From Caballeronia pedi (lineage in GTDB: Bacteria > Pseudomonadota > Gammaproteobacteria > Burkholderiales > Burkholderiaceae): DNA of 64,000 nucleotides. The stretch lies in the NCBI RefSeq assembly GCF_001544915.2, contig NZ_FCOE02000009.1:124001-188000 (forward strand), given 5' to 3'. Below the pieces are notes generated by a model, which saw only the letters and a list, made by a program, of their open reading frames with translations, did no database searches and had not been told where the DNA came from. Shown here in pieces: positions 40,317 to 50,107 of the stretch. The translations under genes were made by a program, and so were the position numbers. How positions within the stretch are numbered: position 1 is the stretch's first letter; the number at the start of each line of letters is the position of its first letter.

Positions 40317-41254
40317 CGGCGCATCACGCCATGAACGACCTCGATCTGAATCTGATTCCGTACCTCGTCGCGATCGAGGAGACACGTAATGTCAGCCGCG
40401 CCGCCGAACGGCTCGGCGTGAGCCAGCCGCGCGTGTCGACCGCGCTTGCGCGCCTGCGCGAGTACTTCAACGATCCGCTGTTCGTGCGCACCTCGCGCGG
40501 CATGGAGCCGACGCCGCGCACCATCGCGCTCGTGCCCGCGGCGCGCGAGGCGTTGGCGCGCATCGAGCGCGGCCTGCTCGACCGGCAGCATTTCGATCCG
40601 TCGGTGAGCACGGAGACGTTCTCGATCGCGCTATCCGATGTCGGCGAAATCGTGTTCCTGCCGAGGCTTCTGCAAGCGTTCGCGAGAGAGGCGCCGAATG
40701 TGAACCTGCGCTCGGTGTCGGCGTCGCATGGAGATGTCGAGCGTGGGCTCGAAGCCGGCGAAATCGATCTCGCCGTCGGCTATTTTCCGGACTTGCGCGG
40801 CAACAATTTTTTTCAGCAGCGGCTTTTCTCGCATCGCTTCATCTGCCTGATGCGGCGCAATCATCCGTTTGCGAACGAGCCGCTGACGCTGGAACGCTTC
40901 ATGGAATGCGGCCACGCGGTTGTGCGCGCCGAGGGGCGCAGCCAGGAAATCCTGGAGAACTTTCTCGACAAGGAGCGCGTGCGGCGTCGCGCAGTGCTGG
41001 AGACGCCGCACTTCATGAGCCTGCCGTTCATCCTCTCGCGCACCGACCTGATCGCGACCGTGCCGCATGCGATCGGCTTCGCGTATGTCGCCGAGCACGC
41101 GTCGATCACGCTGGCCGAACCGCCGCTCGCGTTGCCGCGCTTCGATCTGAAGCAGCATTGGCATCGCAAGTTTCACAACGACGCGCGTACGGTGTGGCTG
41201 CGCGGCATCGTCGCGTCGCTCTTCAACGACGAGCTCGACGAGTGGCCCAAGTGA
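40313..41254 (+). CDS. LysR-family regulator (NodD/NahR-like)
   Basis: 313-residue regulator translationally coupled to pcaR by an ATGA overlap; an ATG six codons on (40331) gives MNDLDLNLIPYLVAIEE, the more usual family start. HTH: NVSRAAERLGVSQPRVSTALARLREYFNDPLFVRTSRGM, then an effector-binding domain. LTTRs with this N-terminal type often sense aromatics. It may regulate a neighbouring or distant aromatic pathway; target unknown. Confidence 0.88.
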   Translation: MTAHHAMNDLDLNLIPYLVAIEETRNVSRAAERLGVSQPRVSTALARLREYFNDPLFVRTSRGMEPTPRTIALVPAAREALARIERGLLDRQHFDPSVSTETFSIALSDVGEIVFLPRLLQAFAREAPNVNLRSVSASHGDVERGLEAGEIDLAVGYFPDLRGNNFFQQRLFSHRFICLMRRNHPFANEPLTLERFMECGHAVVRAEGRSQEILENFLDKERVRRRAVLETPHFMSLPFILSRTDLIATVPHAIGFAYVAEHASITLAEPPLALPRFDLKQHWHRKFHNDARTVWLRGIVASLFNDELDEWPK

Positions 41255-41257
41255 AGG

Positions 41258-41656
41258 TCAACGTCGATTGTCGATGCTCCACGCGCCCGGCCCCGCCGCC
41301 GCGATGAACAGATAGATGAACGAGAGCAGCACGGCCGGCTCGCCCTGATTCAGGAGTGGCAGGAAGACATGCCCGTTCGGCGCGTGTCCGATGAAATACG
41401 CAAACGCCAGTTCGCCCGACAGCACGAACGCGGCCGCGCGCGTGAAGAAACCGATCAGCACGAGCACGCCGCCGACCAGTTCGATGATTCCCGCCGCGCC
41501 GAGCAGCGAGAACAGCGGCAGGCCGTCGAACATCGCGATGTGGGGAACGTGAAAGAGCTTCGCGCTCGCGTGCGTGAGCAGCAGATATGACGCGACGATG
41601 CGCAACAGCGCGTGGGCGTAGCCGGCGAGCGAAGCGAAGCGGTCTTGATCGGACAT
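41258..41656 (-). CDS. DoxX family membrane protein
   Basis: 132-residue inner-membrane protein with four hydrophobic helices. Seen: LLRIVASYLLLTHASAKLF, LLGAAGIIELVGGVLVLIGFFTRAAAFVLSGE, AYFIGHAPNGHVFLPLLNQGEPAVLL, all DoxX/YphA-like blocks. Its function is not defined; relatives are linked to redox or quinone reactions. ATG 41656 chosen by family start. Divergent from the next LysR gene, which is probably its regulator. Confidence 0.87.
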   Translation of the reverse strand: MSDQDRFASLAGYAHALLRIVASYLLLTHASAKLFHVPHIAMFDGLPLFSLLGAAGIIELVGGVLVLIGFFTRAAAFVLSGELAFAYFIGHAPNGHVFLPLLNQGEPAVLLSFIYLFIAAAGPGAWSIDNRR

Positions 41657-41759
41657 GGCAAGACTCCCGTATAGATGAATTGCGGCCAGTCTATGCAGAC
41701 ATCGCCCGTCGATAAATCCGGATAACATTGGCGTTTTGTTTCCAGCCAGGAAATGATCG

Positions 41760-42650
41760 ATGGACGCACTGACCAGCTTGCGCGTATTTCGCGAAGTCGT
41801 CGAGGCAGGCAGCTTCGTGAAAGCCGCCGAGCGGCTCGACATCTCCACCGCGATGACAAGCAAGCATGTCGCCAATCTGGAACGCCAGCTGGGTGTGCGC
41901 CTGCTCAATCGCACGACGCGGCACCTCAGCCTCACGGAAGCCGGCAGCGTCTATTACGAGCAATGCAGCGAGGCACTCGACATCCTGCAGGCCGCGGAAG
42001 CCGCCGTCGGCGTGCAGACCGCGCAGCCGCAAGGCGTGCTCAAGGTGACCGCGCCGGGCTGGTTCGCCAATCGCACGTTCGCGGATCTGCTCGTCGCGTA
42101 TCAGGCACGCTATCCCGGCGTGCTCGTCGATCTGCGGCTGGAGAACCGCTTCGTCGATCTCGTCGAGGAAGGCTACGACATGGCGATCCGCGCGACCTCC
42201 GAGCCCTCGCCCTCGCTGATCGTGCGGCCCCTGTGCAAGATGCCGTTCGTGCTCGCGGGCTCGCGAGCGTATCTGGAGCAGCACGGCAAGCTGCGCCATC
42301 CCGACGATGTCGCGCGGCATCGCTTCGTGTTGCCGACCTACACGAACATCGACTCGGTGACGCTGACTGGCCCGGACGGCGCGTTCATCGTGAAAAATCA
42401 GGCCGTGCTCAAGACCAACGATACGTCGATGGCGCTGCAGCTCGTGCGCGCCGGACTCGGGCTCGCGTACTTTCCCGCGTGGATCGTCGAGCCCGAACTG
42501 GCGTCGGGCGCGCTCGTGCGTGTGCTGCCGAACTACACGGCATTCGCGCCGTCCGTGTACGCCGTGTACACGAGCCGAAAATACATGACGACGAAGGTGC
42601 GGACCTTCATCGACTTCCTGTCCGAGTCGCTGGCAGACCGGCCGATGTGA
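41760..42650 (+). CDS. LysR-family transcriptional regulator
   Basis: 296-residue regulator of the CrgA/DsdC-like group: HTH in LRVFREVVEAGSFVKAAERLDISTAMTSKHVANLERQLGVRLLNRTTR, LSLTEAGSVYYEQC at the linker helix, then the effector domain ending with PSVYAVYTSRKYMTTKVRTFIDFL. 103 bp separate it from the divergent doxX-like gene; control of that gene is likely by position. Effector unknown. Confidence 0.9.
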   Translation: MDALTSLRVFREVVEAGSFVKAAERLDISTAMTSKHVANLERQLGVRLLNRTTRHLSLTEAGSVYYEQCSEALDILQAAEAAVGVQTAQPQGVLKVTAPGWFANRTFADLLVAYQARYPGVLVDLRLENRFVDLVEEGYDMAIRATSEPSPSLIVRPLCKMPFVLAGSRAYLEQHGKLRHPDDVARHRFVLPTYTNIDSVTLTGPDGAFIVKNQAVLKTNDTSMALQLVRAGLGLAYFPAWIVEPELASGALVRVLPNYTAFAPSVYAVYTSRKYMTTKVRTFIDFLSESLADRPM

Positions 42651-42794
42651 TTAGGATTACTCTTATTCTAGAGTCGTGTTCTGCGTGTGATGATCGCGTC
42701 CGTTTCCGGATCGGGCGCTCGATACGCGACAAAAAATTTCATCTTGCGCCCCGCCGGGATCTTCCCCGATACCCGCACGCGAGGCTCGCGCGAT

Positions 42795-43205
42795 ATGGAT
42801 TTTCCCTGGCTTCCCCTGGCATTCAATCTGACTTTGCTGGGGCTGGCGCTGTTCATTTGCCGCGCGTTGAACGCGAGTCAAGGCGCCTTGACGTGGAACG
42901 GCGCGCTGCTGTTTCTGGCCCTGTGTCTCTCGGCGATGCTGCTCGACTTCACCTTGACGATGATCTTCGCGTCCGCGGGCTTCAATGCGCGCACGCCGTA
43001 CGACAGCTTTGGATCGCGGACTGCGTGGAGCGAGCGCATCCTGACGTATCTGATTCCATGCGCGATATCGCTGCTGCTGGCGCTGCGGTTCCGCAGACGT
43101 CAGCGCTTCGCGCGCGCGCTCGCGGGTCGTGGGAACAAGACGGATCGCGAAGGTTCAGTGCAGATTCAGACGTCGCCTTACTCGCACTCGGAGCTGACGC
43201 TTTGA
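42795..43205 (+). CDS. small membrane protein, hypothetical
   Basis: 136-residue candidate protein: MDFPWLPLAFNLTLLGLALF and two more hydrophobic stretches (GALLFLALCLSAMLLDFTLTMIF; ILTYLIPCAISLLLAL) predict three membrane helices, followed by an Arg-rich loop and a polar tail. This would place an Arg-rich segment in the cytoplasm. An in-frame ATG at 42687 would give 172 residues, but its extra N terminus looks non-coding. No family recognised; a DUF2878-like arrangement is possible but unproved. Confidence 0.5.
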   Translation: MDFPWLPLAFNLTLLGLALFICRALNASQGALTWNGALLFLALCLSAMLLDFTLTMIFASAGFNARTPYDSFGSRTAWSERILTYLIPCAISLLLALRFRRRQRFARALAGRGNKTDREGSVQIQTSPYSHSELTL

Positions 43206-43294
43206 CGCATCGCGAGTGAATTTGCCGTGGGCAACGGCAAAATTGTTCGAAGCAGTTCTACTATTCGTTTCGGTCTGGTATACTTTTGCTCTTT

Positions 43295-43371
<77 letters not shown>

Positions 43372-43377
43372 GAATTG

Positions 43378-43412
43378 AAAGGCTCTCCGGCTTTTGGCCG
43401 GAGAGCCTTTTT
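43378..43412 (+). terminator. terminator after tRNA-Pro
   Basis: AAAGGCTCTCCGG (43378-43390) pairs with CCGGAGAGCCTTT (43398-43410) around a 7-nt loop, followed by T residues. Confidence 0.92.
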
Positions 43413-43548
43413 CTTTTGTCGCTCGGCCGGAGCATCCAGCGCGATTCTTTGTTGAAGCCCTTTATTCAGACGTTAGAACACGAAAAAACACTTGTGCGTC
43501 AGTCAGTTAAGCTCTAATCTTAACGTGACATATAAGGAACGGCGTCCA

Positions 43549-43896
43549 ATGCCTTCGTCTGTCTCAGCGCCCACGCAAGCGCGGCGCATCCGAACCGACC
43601 GAACTTCCTCCGCTTTGCGCAAGGAAGTCTCGAGATGGTTCGTTCCGGCGAGCCGCGCGCGCGTCACCCGCTTCGGTCGCATCTACCCGGGCGGAAGCCG
43701 CTATGTATGCGTGAGCGCGCCCAAATCCGGCGGCTTCTTCGCGCTGTACTTTTTCCATCACGGCGCCGGCGACTGGCGCATCTATCCACCTTGGGGCGTC
43801 GGGCCGAGCATCGTCTACTGGTCGGTCAAGGCGAAGCTGCCGGCATCGCAGGCAGCGGGTCCGAAGAAGCGCTTCCGCGTCGGGATCAAGTCTTAG
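43549..43896 (+). CDS. conserved small basic protein, hypothetical
   Basis: 115-residue very basic protein with an Arg/Thr/Ser-rich N terminus and a compact hydrophobic C-terminal part rich in Gly and aromatics (RYVCVSAPKSGGFFALYFFHHGAGDWRIYPPWG). No signal peptide or known domain; resembles small Burkholderia proteins of unknown function. ATG 43549 follows TATAAGGAACGGC. It follows the tRNA-Pro terminator and overlaps the convergent SDR gene by 11 bp. Confidence 0.6.
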   Translation: MPSSVSAPTQARRIRTDRTSSALRKEVSRWFVPASRARVTRFGRIYPGGSRYVCVSAPKSGGFFALYFFHHGAGDWRIYPPWGVGPSIVYWSVKAKLPASQAAGPKKRFRVGIKS

Positions 43897-44485
43897 CCGC
43901 GAGCAGCGTCTGACCGGTCATCGATTCATCGACGGCACGCTTGTACACCGTCGCCACATCGGCGGCCGCGATGCCTTGCGATGCATCCTTGCCCATCGAA
44001 GCCAGCGTCTCCGCGACCCAGCCCGGACTCACCACGTTCACGCGCAGCTTGCCCTGCAACTCGAGCGCGGCCGCGCGCACGAAACCTTCCACGCCCGCAT
44101 TGACGATACTCACGGCCGCGCTGCCGACCATCGGTTGCTGCGCGAGCGTGCCGCTCGTCAGCGTGACAGACCCGCCTTCGTTCACGTGACCGATCGCGCA
44201 GCGCACGAGATTCACCTGTCCCATTAGCTTGTTCGTGATGCTGAACGCGTAGTCGTCGTCGCCGAGCGCGTCGAGCGGCGCGAACTTCGCCGCGCCGCCG
44301 ACACTCACGACCGCGCCGACCTTCCCGACCTTGTCGTACATCGCGACGATGCTCGCCTTGTCCGACAGATCGACGGCGACGTCCGAGCCTTTGCGGCTCG
44401 CGGTGATGACATCATGCTCGGGATCGAGGATCCGTTTGATCTCCGTGCCCAACATGCCGGTTGCGCCAATGAGCAGCACTCGCAT
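43886..44485 (-). CDS. atypical short-chain dehydrogenase
   Basis: 199-residue Rossmann protein of the SDR superfamily (short form, PRK07578-like). Seen: VLLIGATGMLGTEI (NAD(P)-binding GxxGxxG), ITASRKGSDVAVDLSD, VVSVGGAAKFAPL, LTSGTLAQQPMVGSAAVSIVNAGVEGFVRAAALEL and RVNVVSPGWV. The catalytic Tyr of YxxxK is missing in the expected place (SAAVSIVNAG), so classical hydride transfer is doubtful. Start ATG 44485. Confidence 0.85.
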   Translation of the reverse strand: MRVLLIGATGMLGTEIKRILDPEHDVITASRKGSDVAVDLSDKASIVAMYDKVGKVGAVVSVGGAAKFAPLDALGDDDYAFSITNKLMGQVNLVRCAIGHVNEGGSVTLTSGTLAQQPMVGSAAVSIVNAGVEGFVRAAALELQGKLRVNVVSPGWVAETLASMGKDASQGIAAADVATVYKRAVDESMTGQTLLAAKT

Positions 44486-44592
44486 AAGCCCTCCTGAATC
44501 GACGTGAAAAGGCCGCGGCGAACGCGCCCGGCGCGGCAACGAGGAAATATGCTACTGCCGTCTCGGAACGCGTGCAGCGCGTCGCCTGGACG

Positions 44593-44620
44593 AAAAAAAT
44601 GCCGCGACGAATCGCGGCAT
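44593..44620 (-). terminator. terminator after merR (ihfA-merR end)
   Basis: On the minus strand ATGCCGCGA/TCGCGGCAT with a 4-nt TTCG loop (44612-44620 with 44599-44607), followed by six T residues. Lies 25 bp beyond the merR-like stop. Confidence 0.9.
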
Positions 44621-44644
44621 GACTTGTATGGGTCGACGAGACGC

Positions 44645-45028
44645 TCATCCACCGAGGAGGTCGATCACCTGAAGAATATCCTTGCGTAGCTGATCGACAT
44701 CGACGCCCGGCTGCGCGTGTCCTGACGCTTGCGCTTCGGCATCGATCTCGGCTTCATCGCTGATGGCGCGCCCCTGTGAATCGAGCCGGTTGCGCGCGCC
44801 GTTGATGGTGAAGCCCTGCTCGTACAGCAACTCGCGGATCCGCCGGATCAGCAGGACTTCGTGATGCTGATAATAGCGGCGATTGCCGCGCCGCTTGACC
44901 GGCCTCAGTTGCGTGAACTCCTGTTCCCAATAGCGCAGCACGTGCGGCTTGACGCCGCACAACTCACTGACTTCCCCAATCGTGAAGTAACGCTTGGCGG
45001 GGATCGGAGGCAAGACGACTTTTTCCAT
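44645..45028 (-). CDS. MerR-family transcriptional regulator
   Basis: 127-residue MerR-type protein found next to ihfA in many betaproteobacteria. HTH: RYFTIGEVSELCGVKPHVLRYWEQEFTQLRP, with KRRGNRRYYQHHEVLLIRRIRELLYEQGFTINGARNRL as the second wing and helix; the acidic C-terminal part has no cysteine, so no metal sensing. Target unknown. Same operon direction as ihfA, 87 bp away. Confidence 0.9.
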   Translation of the reverse strand: MEKVVLPPIPAKRYFTIGEVSELCGVKPHVLRYWEQEFTQLRPVKRRGNRRYYQHHEVLLIRRIRELLYEQGFTINGARNRLDSQGRAISDEAEIDAEAQASGHAQPGVDVDQLRKDILQVIDLLGG

Positions 45029-45115
45029 CGTCGATCAACCATCTTATAAGTGATGTCGATTGAAGCGCGGTGGCAAGCGATGCGGCACACCGGTCTTTAG
45101 CGTGCCGCCGGGACT

Positions 45116-45520
45116 TCAGCGAGCGAGATCGGACTCCGCTCCCGTTTCGACCAGCGCCTTCAGCTTCTGACTTGCATGAAACGTGACGACCCGCCGCGCG
45201 GCGATAGGAATGGCCTCGCCCGTCTTCGGATTGCGGCCCGGACGTTGCGGCTTGTCGCGCAACTGGAAATTGCCGAAGCCGGACAGCTTGACGCTCTCCC
45301 CGCTCTCCAGCGCATCGCGGATGACTTCGAAGAAAGCTTCGACCATGTCCTTGGCTTCGCGCTTGTTCAGACCGACGTGGTCGAACAGCATCTCCGCGAG
45401 TTCGGCTTTGGTGAGCGTCGGCGTATCGCCGTTTGCGCTCGAGGTCTGGGTATCTCGGGTCATGGCGCTACGCTGCGCCGAAAGAAGGGCTTCGAAATCA
45501 CTCGAGTTCATTTGGTTCAT
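45116..45520 (-). CDS. ihfA: integration host factor subunit alpha
   Basis: 134-residue DNA-bending protein of the HU/IHF family. The core from about residue 36 ([33 protein letters not shown]) to [15 protein letters not shown] is standard, including GRNPKTGE on the DNA-inserting arm. The N-terminal 35 residues are longer than in the ~100-residue enteric form; an ATG at 45463 gives a shorter form (115 residues), and no clear ribosome-binding site decides. Downstream of pheT, 60 bp, as in other proteobacteria. Confidence 0.93.
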   Translation of the reverse strand: MNQMNSSDFEALLSAQRSAMTRDTQTSSANGDTPTLTKAELAEMLFDHVGLNKREAKDMVEAFFEVIRDALESGESVKLSGFGNFQLRDKPQRPGRNPKTGEAIPIAARRVVTFHASQKLKALVETGAESDLAR

Positions 45521-45580
45521 ATCGGTAAAACGGCGCTTGCCATGTTGAGACCTGGCGGCTGAAACGGACGGGCCATCAGG

Positions 45581-48013
45581 CTATCCGCGCAACCGCGCGC
45601 CGTGTACTCGAGCCAGGCGATCCACCAGTGTTTTGATGGCCGTATCGACCGTTTCGTCCTGAAGCGTGCCGCCAGTATCTTGCAACGTTACACGGAAGGC
45701 AAGACTTTTCTCATGTGCTCCCAAGCCGCCGGAAGTATTTGATTTTGGACGAAATTCATCGAAAAGCGCAACCCTCGTGACGTGCCTGCAAGCGGTCTCC
45801 GAGCGGGCATTTTCGAGCTCGTCGAGAAGCGCCTGAACCGGCACGTGTTGATCCACGACAATCGCGATATCGCGCCGCACGGGCGGAAATTTCGACACTT
45901 CGGACGGCACCGGCAGCGCGCGATCCATCAGCGCGTCGGCCTCGATTTCGAACAGGATCGGCGCGTTCGGCAGATCGTACTTTTGCAGCCAGCGCGGATG
46001 CAGTTCGCCGATCCAGCCGACCGCGCGCCCCGCGACTTCGATGCGCGCGCTGCGTCCCGGATGCAGCGCCGGATGTTCGGCCTTCACGAAGCGCGGCGCG
46101 ACGGGCGCGAAGAGCGCTTCGACATCGCCCTTCACGTCGAAGAAGTCGACGTTGCGCGAGGCCGCGCCCCACTGCTCCTCGATCACCGGACCATAGGCGA
46201 GGCCGCCGATCATCTTCGGTTGCGCGAAGCCTTCGACCGCCAGCTCGCCCGCCTTCACGGCTGCATCGCGATGGAACACGCGACCCGCCTCGAACACGCG
46301 AATGCGGTCCGCGCGACGGTTCAGGTTGTAGCGCAGCACTTCGATCAGGCTGCCGAAGGTCGTCGTGCGCATCACCGAGAGCTGGCTCGCGATAGGGTTC
46401 AGAAGCCTGATCGGGTTATCGTTGCCGGCGAAGTCGCTCTCCCACTCGGCGTCGACGAAACTGAAGTTCACCGTCTCCGAGTAATCGCGCGCGGCCACTT
46501 CATGGCGCAGCGTGTGGATCGAGCGCTTCGTTTCGTCCGTGATGCGCATCTCGCTGCGCGCGACCGGCGGATGCGCCGGAATCTTCTCGAAACCGTAGAT
46601 GCGCGCGACTTCCTCGATCAGGTCTTCCTCGATCTCGATATCGAAGCGATACGGCGGCGGCGTGACCTTGAAGGTGTCGCCGTCGCGCTCGAACGCGAGG
46701 TTCAGGCGCGTGAAAATCTGCGCGATCTCTTCCGCGCCGATCTCGATGCCGATGATGCGATGCGCGCGCGACACGCGCATCGACACCGGATTGCGCTCCG
46801 GCACGTTGACGATCTGATCGTCGACGGGACCGGCCTCGCCGCCGCAGATATCGAGGATCAGGCGCGAGATGCGCTCGATATGCTCGACGGTCGTCGAGTA
46901 ATCGACGCCACGCTCGAAGCGATGCGCCGCATCGGTCGAGAAGTTGTACTTGCGCGCGCGGCCGCGAATCGAGTCGGGCCACCAGAACGCGGCCTCGAGA
47001 TAGATGTTGGTCGTGTCGAGCGTCACGGCGGTGCTGTCGCCGCCCATGATGCCGGCAAGGCTTTCGAGATGGTGATCGTCCGCGATCACGCCGACGGTTT
47101 CATCGACCTCGATGGTGTTGCCGTTCAGCAGCTTGAGCGACTCGCCCTTCTTGCCCCAGCGCACTTCCATCGCGCCGTGGATCTTGTCGAGATCGAACAC
47201 GTGCGACGGGCGGCCGAGTTCGAGCATCACGTAATTCGAGATGTCGACGAGCGCGGAAATGCTGCGCTGGCCCGCGCGTTCGAGACGCTCGATCATCCAT
47301 TGCGGCGACTTCGCGTGCGCGTTCACGCCGCGGATCACGCGGCCGGAAAAGCGGCCGCACAAGTCGGGCGCCATGATCTTCACGGGCAGCTTTTCGTCGA
47401 GCTTCGTTTCGACCGCGGGGATATCGAGCGCCTTGAGCGGCGCGCCGGTGATCGCAGCGGTCTCGCGCGCGACGCCGAACACCGACAGGCAATCCGCCTT
47501 GTTCGGCGTGAGCTTGATCTCGAATACGGTGTCGTCGAGATTGAGCGTCTCGCGGATGTCCTGACCGACCTTCGCATCGGCGGACAGAATCAGCAGACCG
47601 CTGTGATCTTCCGACAGCTTCAGTTCGCGCGCCGAGCACAGCATGCCCTCGCTATCGACGCCGCGCAGCTTCGTGGGCTTGATCGCGAACGGCTCGCCGC
47701 CTGCTTCGGCCGGCGGCAAGACCGCGCCGATCAGCGCGACCGGCACCTTGATGCCCGGCGACACATTCGGCGCGCCGCACACGATGTTCAGTTGCGTGCC
47801 CGTGCCGGCATCGACCTGACAGACATTGAGCTTGTCGGCGTTCGGATGCTTCGCCACTTCGAGCACCTGCCCGACGACGATCTTCGTGGTCGGCGGCGCG
47901 ACCGGACGCAGGTCTTCGACTTCGAGACCGGCCATCGTCAGCGCGTGCGCGAGTTCGTCCGTGGAGAGCTTGGGATCGACGAAACTGCGGAGCCAGGATT
48001 CTGGGAATTGCAT
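45581..48013 (-). CDS. pheT: phenylalanyl-tRNA synthetase beta subunit
   Basis: 810-residue subunit of the class IIc enzyme that attaches Phe to tRNA-Phe. Domains: N-terminal B1, EMAPII-like tRNA-binding OB fold around 40-150, the editing B3/B4 domain to about 400, B5, a pseudo-catalytic module, and the C-terminal FDX-ACB anticodon-binding domain ([21 protein letters not shown] near 725). Length is normal. 68 bp after pheS. ATG 48013 ([14 protein letters not shown]) is the family start. Confidence 0.97.
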   Translation of the reverse strand: MQFPESWLRSFVDPKLSTDELAHALTMAGLEVEDLRPVAPPTTKIVVGQVLEVAKHPNADKLNVCQVDAGTGTQLNIVCGAPNVSPGIKVPVALIGAVLPPAEAGGEPFAIKPTKLRGVDSEGMLCSARELKLSEDHSGLLILSADAKVGQDIRETLNLDDTVFEIKLTPNKADCLSVFGVARETAAITGAPLKALDIPAVETKLDEKLPVKIMAPDLCGRFSGRVIRGVNAHAKSPQWMIERLERAGQRSISALVDISNYVMLELGRPSHVFDLDKIHGAMEVRWGKKGESLKLLNGNTIEVDETVGVIADDHHLESLAGIMGGDSTAVTLDTTNIYLEAAFWWPDSIRGRARKYNFSTDAAHRFERGVDYSTTVEHIERISRLILDICGGEAGPVDDQIVNVPERNPVSMRVSRAHRIIGIEIGAEEIAQIFTRLNLAFERDGDTFKVTPPPYRFDIEIEEDLIEEVARIYGFEKIPAHPPVARSEMRITDETKRSIHTLRHEVAARDYSETVNFSFVDAEWESDFAGNDNPIRLLNPIASQLSVMRTTTFGSLIEVLRYNLNRRADRIRVFEAGRVFHRDAAVKAGELAVEGFAQPKMIGGLAYGPVIEEQWGAASRNVDFFDVKGDVEALFAPVAPRFVKAEHPALHPGRSARIEVAGRAVGWIGELHPRWLQKYDLPNAPILFEIEADALMDRALPVPSEVSKFPPVRRDIAIVVDQHVPVQALLDELENARSETACRHVTRVALFDEFRPKSNTSGGLGAHEKSLAFRVTLQDTGGTLQDETVDTAIKTLVDRLARVHGARLRG

Positions 48014-48081
48014 GTGTGTCTACGTTCGAAATGTTTGGAGTCTCTCGATCGCCGCTTCTTGAGCAGCGATCGCCGCGGGCG

Positions 48082-49095
48082 TCAAGCGAACTGGCGCAGG
48101 AAACGCAGATCGTTCTCGAAGAACAGACGCAGGTCCTGCACGCCGTAGCGCAGCATCGTCAGGCGCTCGAGGCCGCTGCCGAACGCGAAGCCGATGTAGC
48201 GCTCCGGGTCGAGGCCCATGTTGCGGATGACGGTCGGATGCACCTGACCCGAGCCGGAGATTTCCAGCCATTTACCCGCGTTCTTGCCATGCTCGAACAT
48301 CATGTCGATCTCGGCGGACGGCTCCGTGAACGGGAAATACGACGGACGGAAGCGCACGAGAATGTCGTCGCGCTCGAAAAATTTCTTGAGGAAATCGGTG
48401 TACACGCCCTTCAGGTCCGCGAAGCTGATGTTCTCTTCGATCCACAGGCCTTCGACCTGGTTGAACATCGGCGAGTGCGTGGCGTCGCTGTCGACGCGGT
48501 ACGTGCGGCCCGGCACGATCACCTTGATCGGCGGCTTGTTCATGCGCGCGTAGCGCACCTGCATCGGGCTCGTGTGCGTGCGAAGCAGGAGCGGCCGGCC
48601 ATCGGCATCCTTGCCGTCGACGTAGAACGTGTCCTGCATCGAGCGCGCCGGGTGGTTCTCCGGGCTGTTCAGCGCGGTGAAGTTGTACCAGTCGGTTTCG
48701 ATCTCGGGGCCGTCGGCCACGTCGAAGCCGATGGTGCGAAACACCTGTTCGACGCGCTCCCATGTGCGCATCACCGGATGCAGCGTGCCCGCGTCCGCGC
48801 CGCGTCCCGGCAGCGTGACGTCGATGGCTTCGGCCGCGAGACGCTGGTTCAGCAGCGCGTCGGCGAGCGCCTGGCGGCGCGTGTTCAGCGCGGCTTCGAC
48901 CTGCTGCTTCGCCTGATTGATGCGCGCGCCTGCGGTCTTCTTCGCTTCCGGATCGAGCTTGCCCAGCCCCTTCAGCAATTCGGTCAGCGCGCCGGACTTG
49001 CCGAGAAACCGGGCCTTCTCGTTTTCGAGCGTGGTGGTATCGGTGGCGTGTTCAAAGGCGCTTTTCGCGTCGGCGACAATCTGGTCCAGATCCAT
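48082..49095 (-). CDS. pheS: phenylalanyl-tRNA synthetase alpha subunit
   Basis: 337-residue catalytic subunit. Class II motifs: motif 2 in [12 protein letters not shown]...[20 protein letters not shown], and motif 3 [19 protein letters not shown]. The N-terminal coiled coil binds tRNA. ATG 49095 ([12 protein letters not shown]) matches homologues; an ATG at 49104 adds 3 residues. The upstream interval from rplT contains a strong terminator hairpin and no phenylalanine-rich leader peptide. Confidence 0.96.
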   Translation of the reverse strand: MDLDQIVADAKSAFEHATDTTTLENEKARFLGKSGALTELLKGLGKLDPEAKKTAGARINQAKQQVEAALNTRRQALADALLNQRLAAEAIDVTLPGRGADAGTLHPVMRTWERVEQVFRTIGFDVADGPEIETDWYNFTALNSPENHPARSMQDTFYVDGKDADGRPLLLRTHTSPMQVRYARMNKPPIKVIVPGRTYRVDSDATHSPMFNQVEGLWIEENISFADLKGVYTDFLKKFFERDDILVRFRPSYFPFTEPSAEIDMMFEHGKNAGKWLEISGSGQVHPTVIRNMGLDPERYIGFAFGSGLERLTMLRYGVQDLRLFFENDLRFLRQFA

Positions 49096-49192
49096 TGATC
49101 CCATCTTTTAACGTCGAAATTCAAACTTAGGTTCGGTTTTGCTCATCCACGCTAGACGATACGCATGTGATGTGCAAAACCGTCCGACCAAC

Positions 49193-49222
49193 AAAAACGG
49201 GGCTCGGTGAGAGCCCCGTTTT
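49193..49222 (-). terminator. terminator/attenuator hairpin between rplT and pheS
   Basis: AAAACGGGGCT (49194-49204) pairs with AGCCCCGTTTT (49212-49222), 7-nt loop; on the minus strand the right arm ends in TTTTT. It lies 66 bp past the rplT stop and about 100 bp before pheS. This can separate the rpmI-rplT unit from pheST or limit read-through. Confidence 0.85.
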
Positions 49223-49288
49223 CTGCCTTTGCGCCGCCGTCAACAACCCGGCGACGAAGAGGCGAACCACGCAGTACTAATTTCGCAA

Positions 49289-49648
49289 TTAGGCTGCAAC
49301 GGCGGCTTTCACCTGCTTCACGATCGCAGCAAAAGCAGCCTTGTCGAACACAGCCATGTCAGCCAAAACCTTGCGGTCGAGTTCGATCGAAGCCTTCTTC
49401 AGGCCGTTGATGAACACGCTGTAGGTCATGTCGTGCTGACGCACCGCCGCGTTGATACGCGTGATCCACAGTGCGCGGAACACACGCTTCTTGTTGCGGC
49501 GATCGCGGTAGGCGTACTGCCCTGCGCGCATGACCGCCTGCTTGGCGATGCGATAGACGTTATTGCGACGGCCGCGGTAACCCTTGGCCAGACGGATGAT
49601 CTTCTTGTGACGGGCCCGTGCGGTAACCCCACGTTTTACTCGAGGCAT
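49289..49648 (-). CDS. rplT: 50S ribosomal protein L20
   Basis: 119-residue basic protein that binds 23S rRNA early in large-subunit assembly and, in E. coli, represses its own operon by binding the rpmI leader. Begins [27 protein letters not shown] and has [22 protein letters not shown] 49648 follows ATAGGAGAGCAAC. 28 bp after rpmI. Confidence 0.98.
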   Translation of the reverse strand: MPRVKRGVTARARHKKIIRLAKGYRGRRNNVYRIAKQAVMRAGQYAYRDRRNKKRVFRALWITRINAAVRQHDMTYSVFINGLKKASIELDRKVLADMAVFDKAAFAAIVKQVKAAVAA

Positions 49649-49676
49649 GTTGCTCTCCTATGAGTGTAAGTTGAGG

Positions 49677-49874
49677 TTACGCGAACGGCAGCATTGCGCG
49701 CACGGAGTTCATATCAGACTCATGAACTCCGGTGATGCCACGCAGATGGCGTTTGTTCTTGGTGGTTTTCTTGGTAAGAATGTGGCGCTTGAACGCTTGA
49801 CCGCGCTTGACGGTACCGCCCGGACGCACCACGAAGCGCTTTGCAGCACTCTTCTTGGTCTTCATCTTCGGCAT
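49677..49874 (-). CDS. rpmI: 50S ribosomal protein L35
   Basis: 65-residue very basic ribosomal protein. [19 protein letters not shown] and [16 protein letters not shown] are family blocks. The real start is ATG 49874; 32 residues of upstream open frame are not part of it. Preceded by 233 bp with no gene after infC, where an L20-binding operator could lie. Confidence 0.97.
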   Translation of the reverse strand: MPKMKTKKSAAKRFVVRPGGTVKRGQAFKRHILTKKTTKNKRHLRGITGVHESDMNSVRAMLPFA

Positions 49875-50107
49875 GAAACAACTCCAGTTTATTAGATGGT
49901 CATGGGTGTGCGGCTGATCCGCCGATGCTGCCAACGAACCCCTTCCCGCCCTTCGAAACCCACGCTCCACTTATGCGCGAACGGTTCGGTGAAGAACCGC
50001 CGCCTTTCATGAGCGCCGCCGCCGAAGCGGCCACGCCCTGAAACTTCCGACAATGCCGCGCCAGCCGCCTTGCGACGGCGCGCGATCCACTGTCTTGCTA
50101 CCTGTGC
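49875..50107 (-). promoter_or_regulatory. infC-rpmI intergenic leader
   Basis: 233 bp without a gene. GC-rich, with self-complementary stretches in the reverse strand around 49985-50060. By analogy with E. coli, L20 binds a structure here to repress rpmI-rplT. I cannot define the structure by eye. Confidence 0.35.

Noticed and set aside
45782..48148. 788-residue plus-strand frame opposite pheT
   Set aside because: Composed of Arg/His/Asp-rich low-complexity sequence typical of antisense frames; pheT on the other strand is unmistakable.
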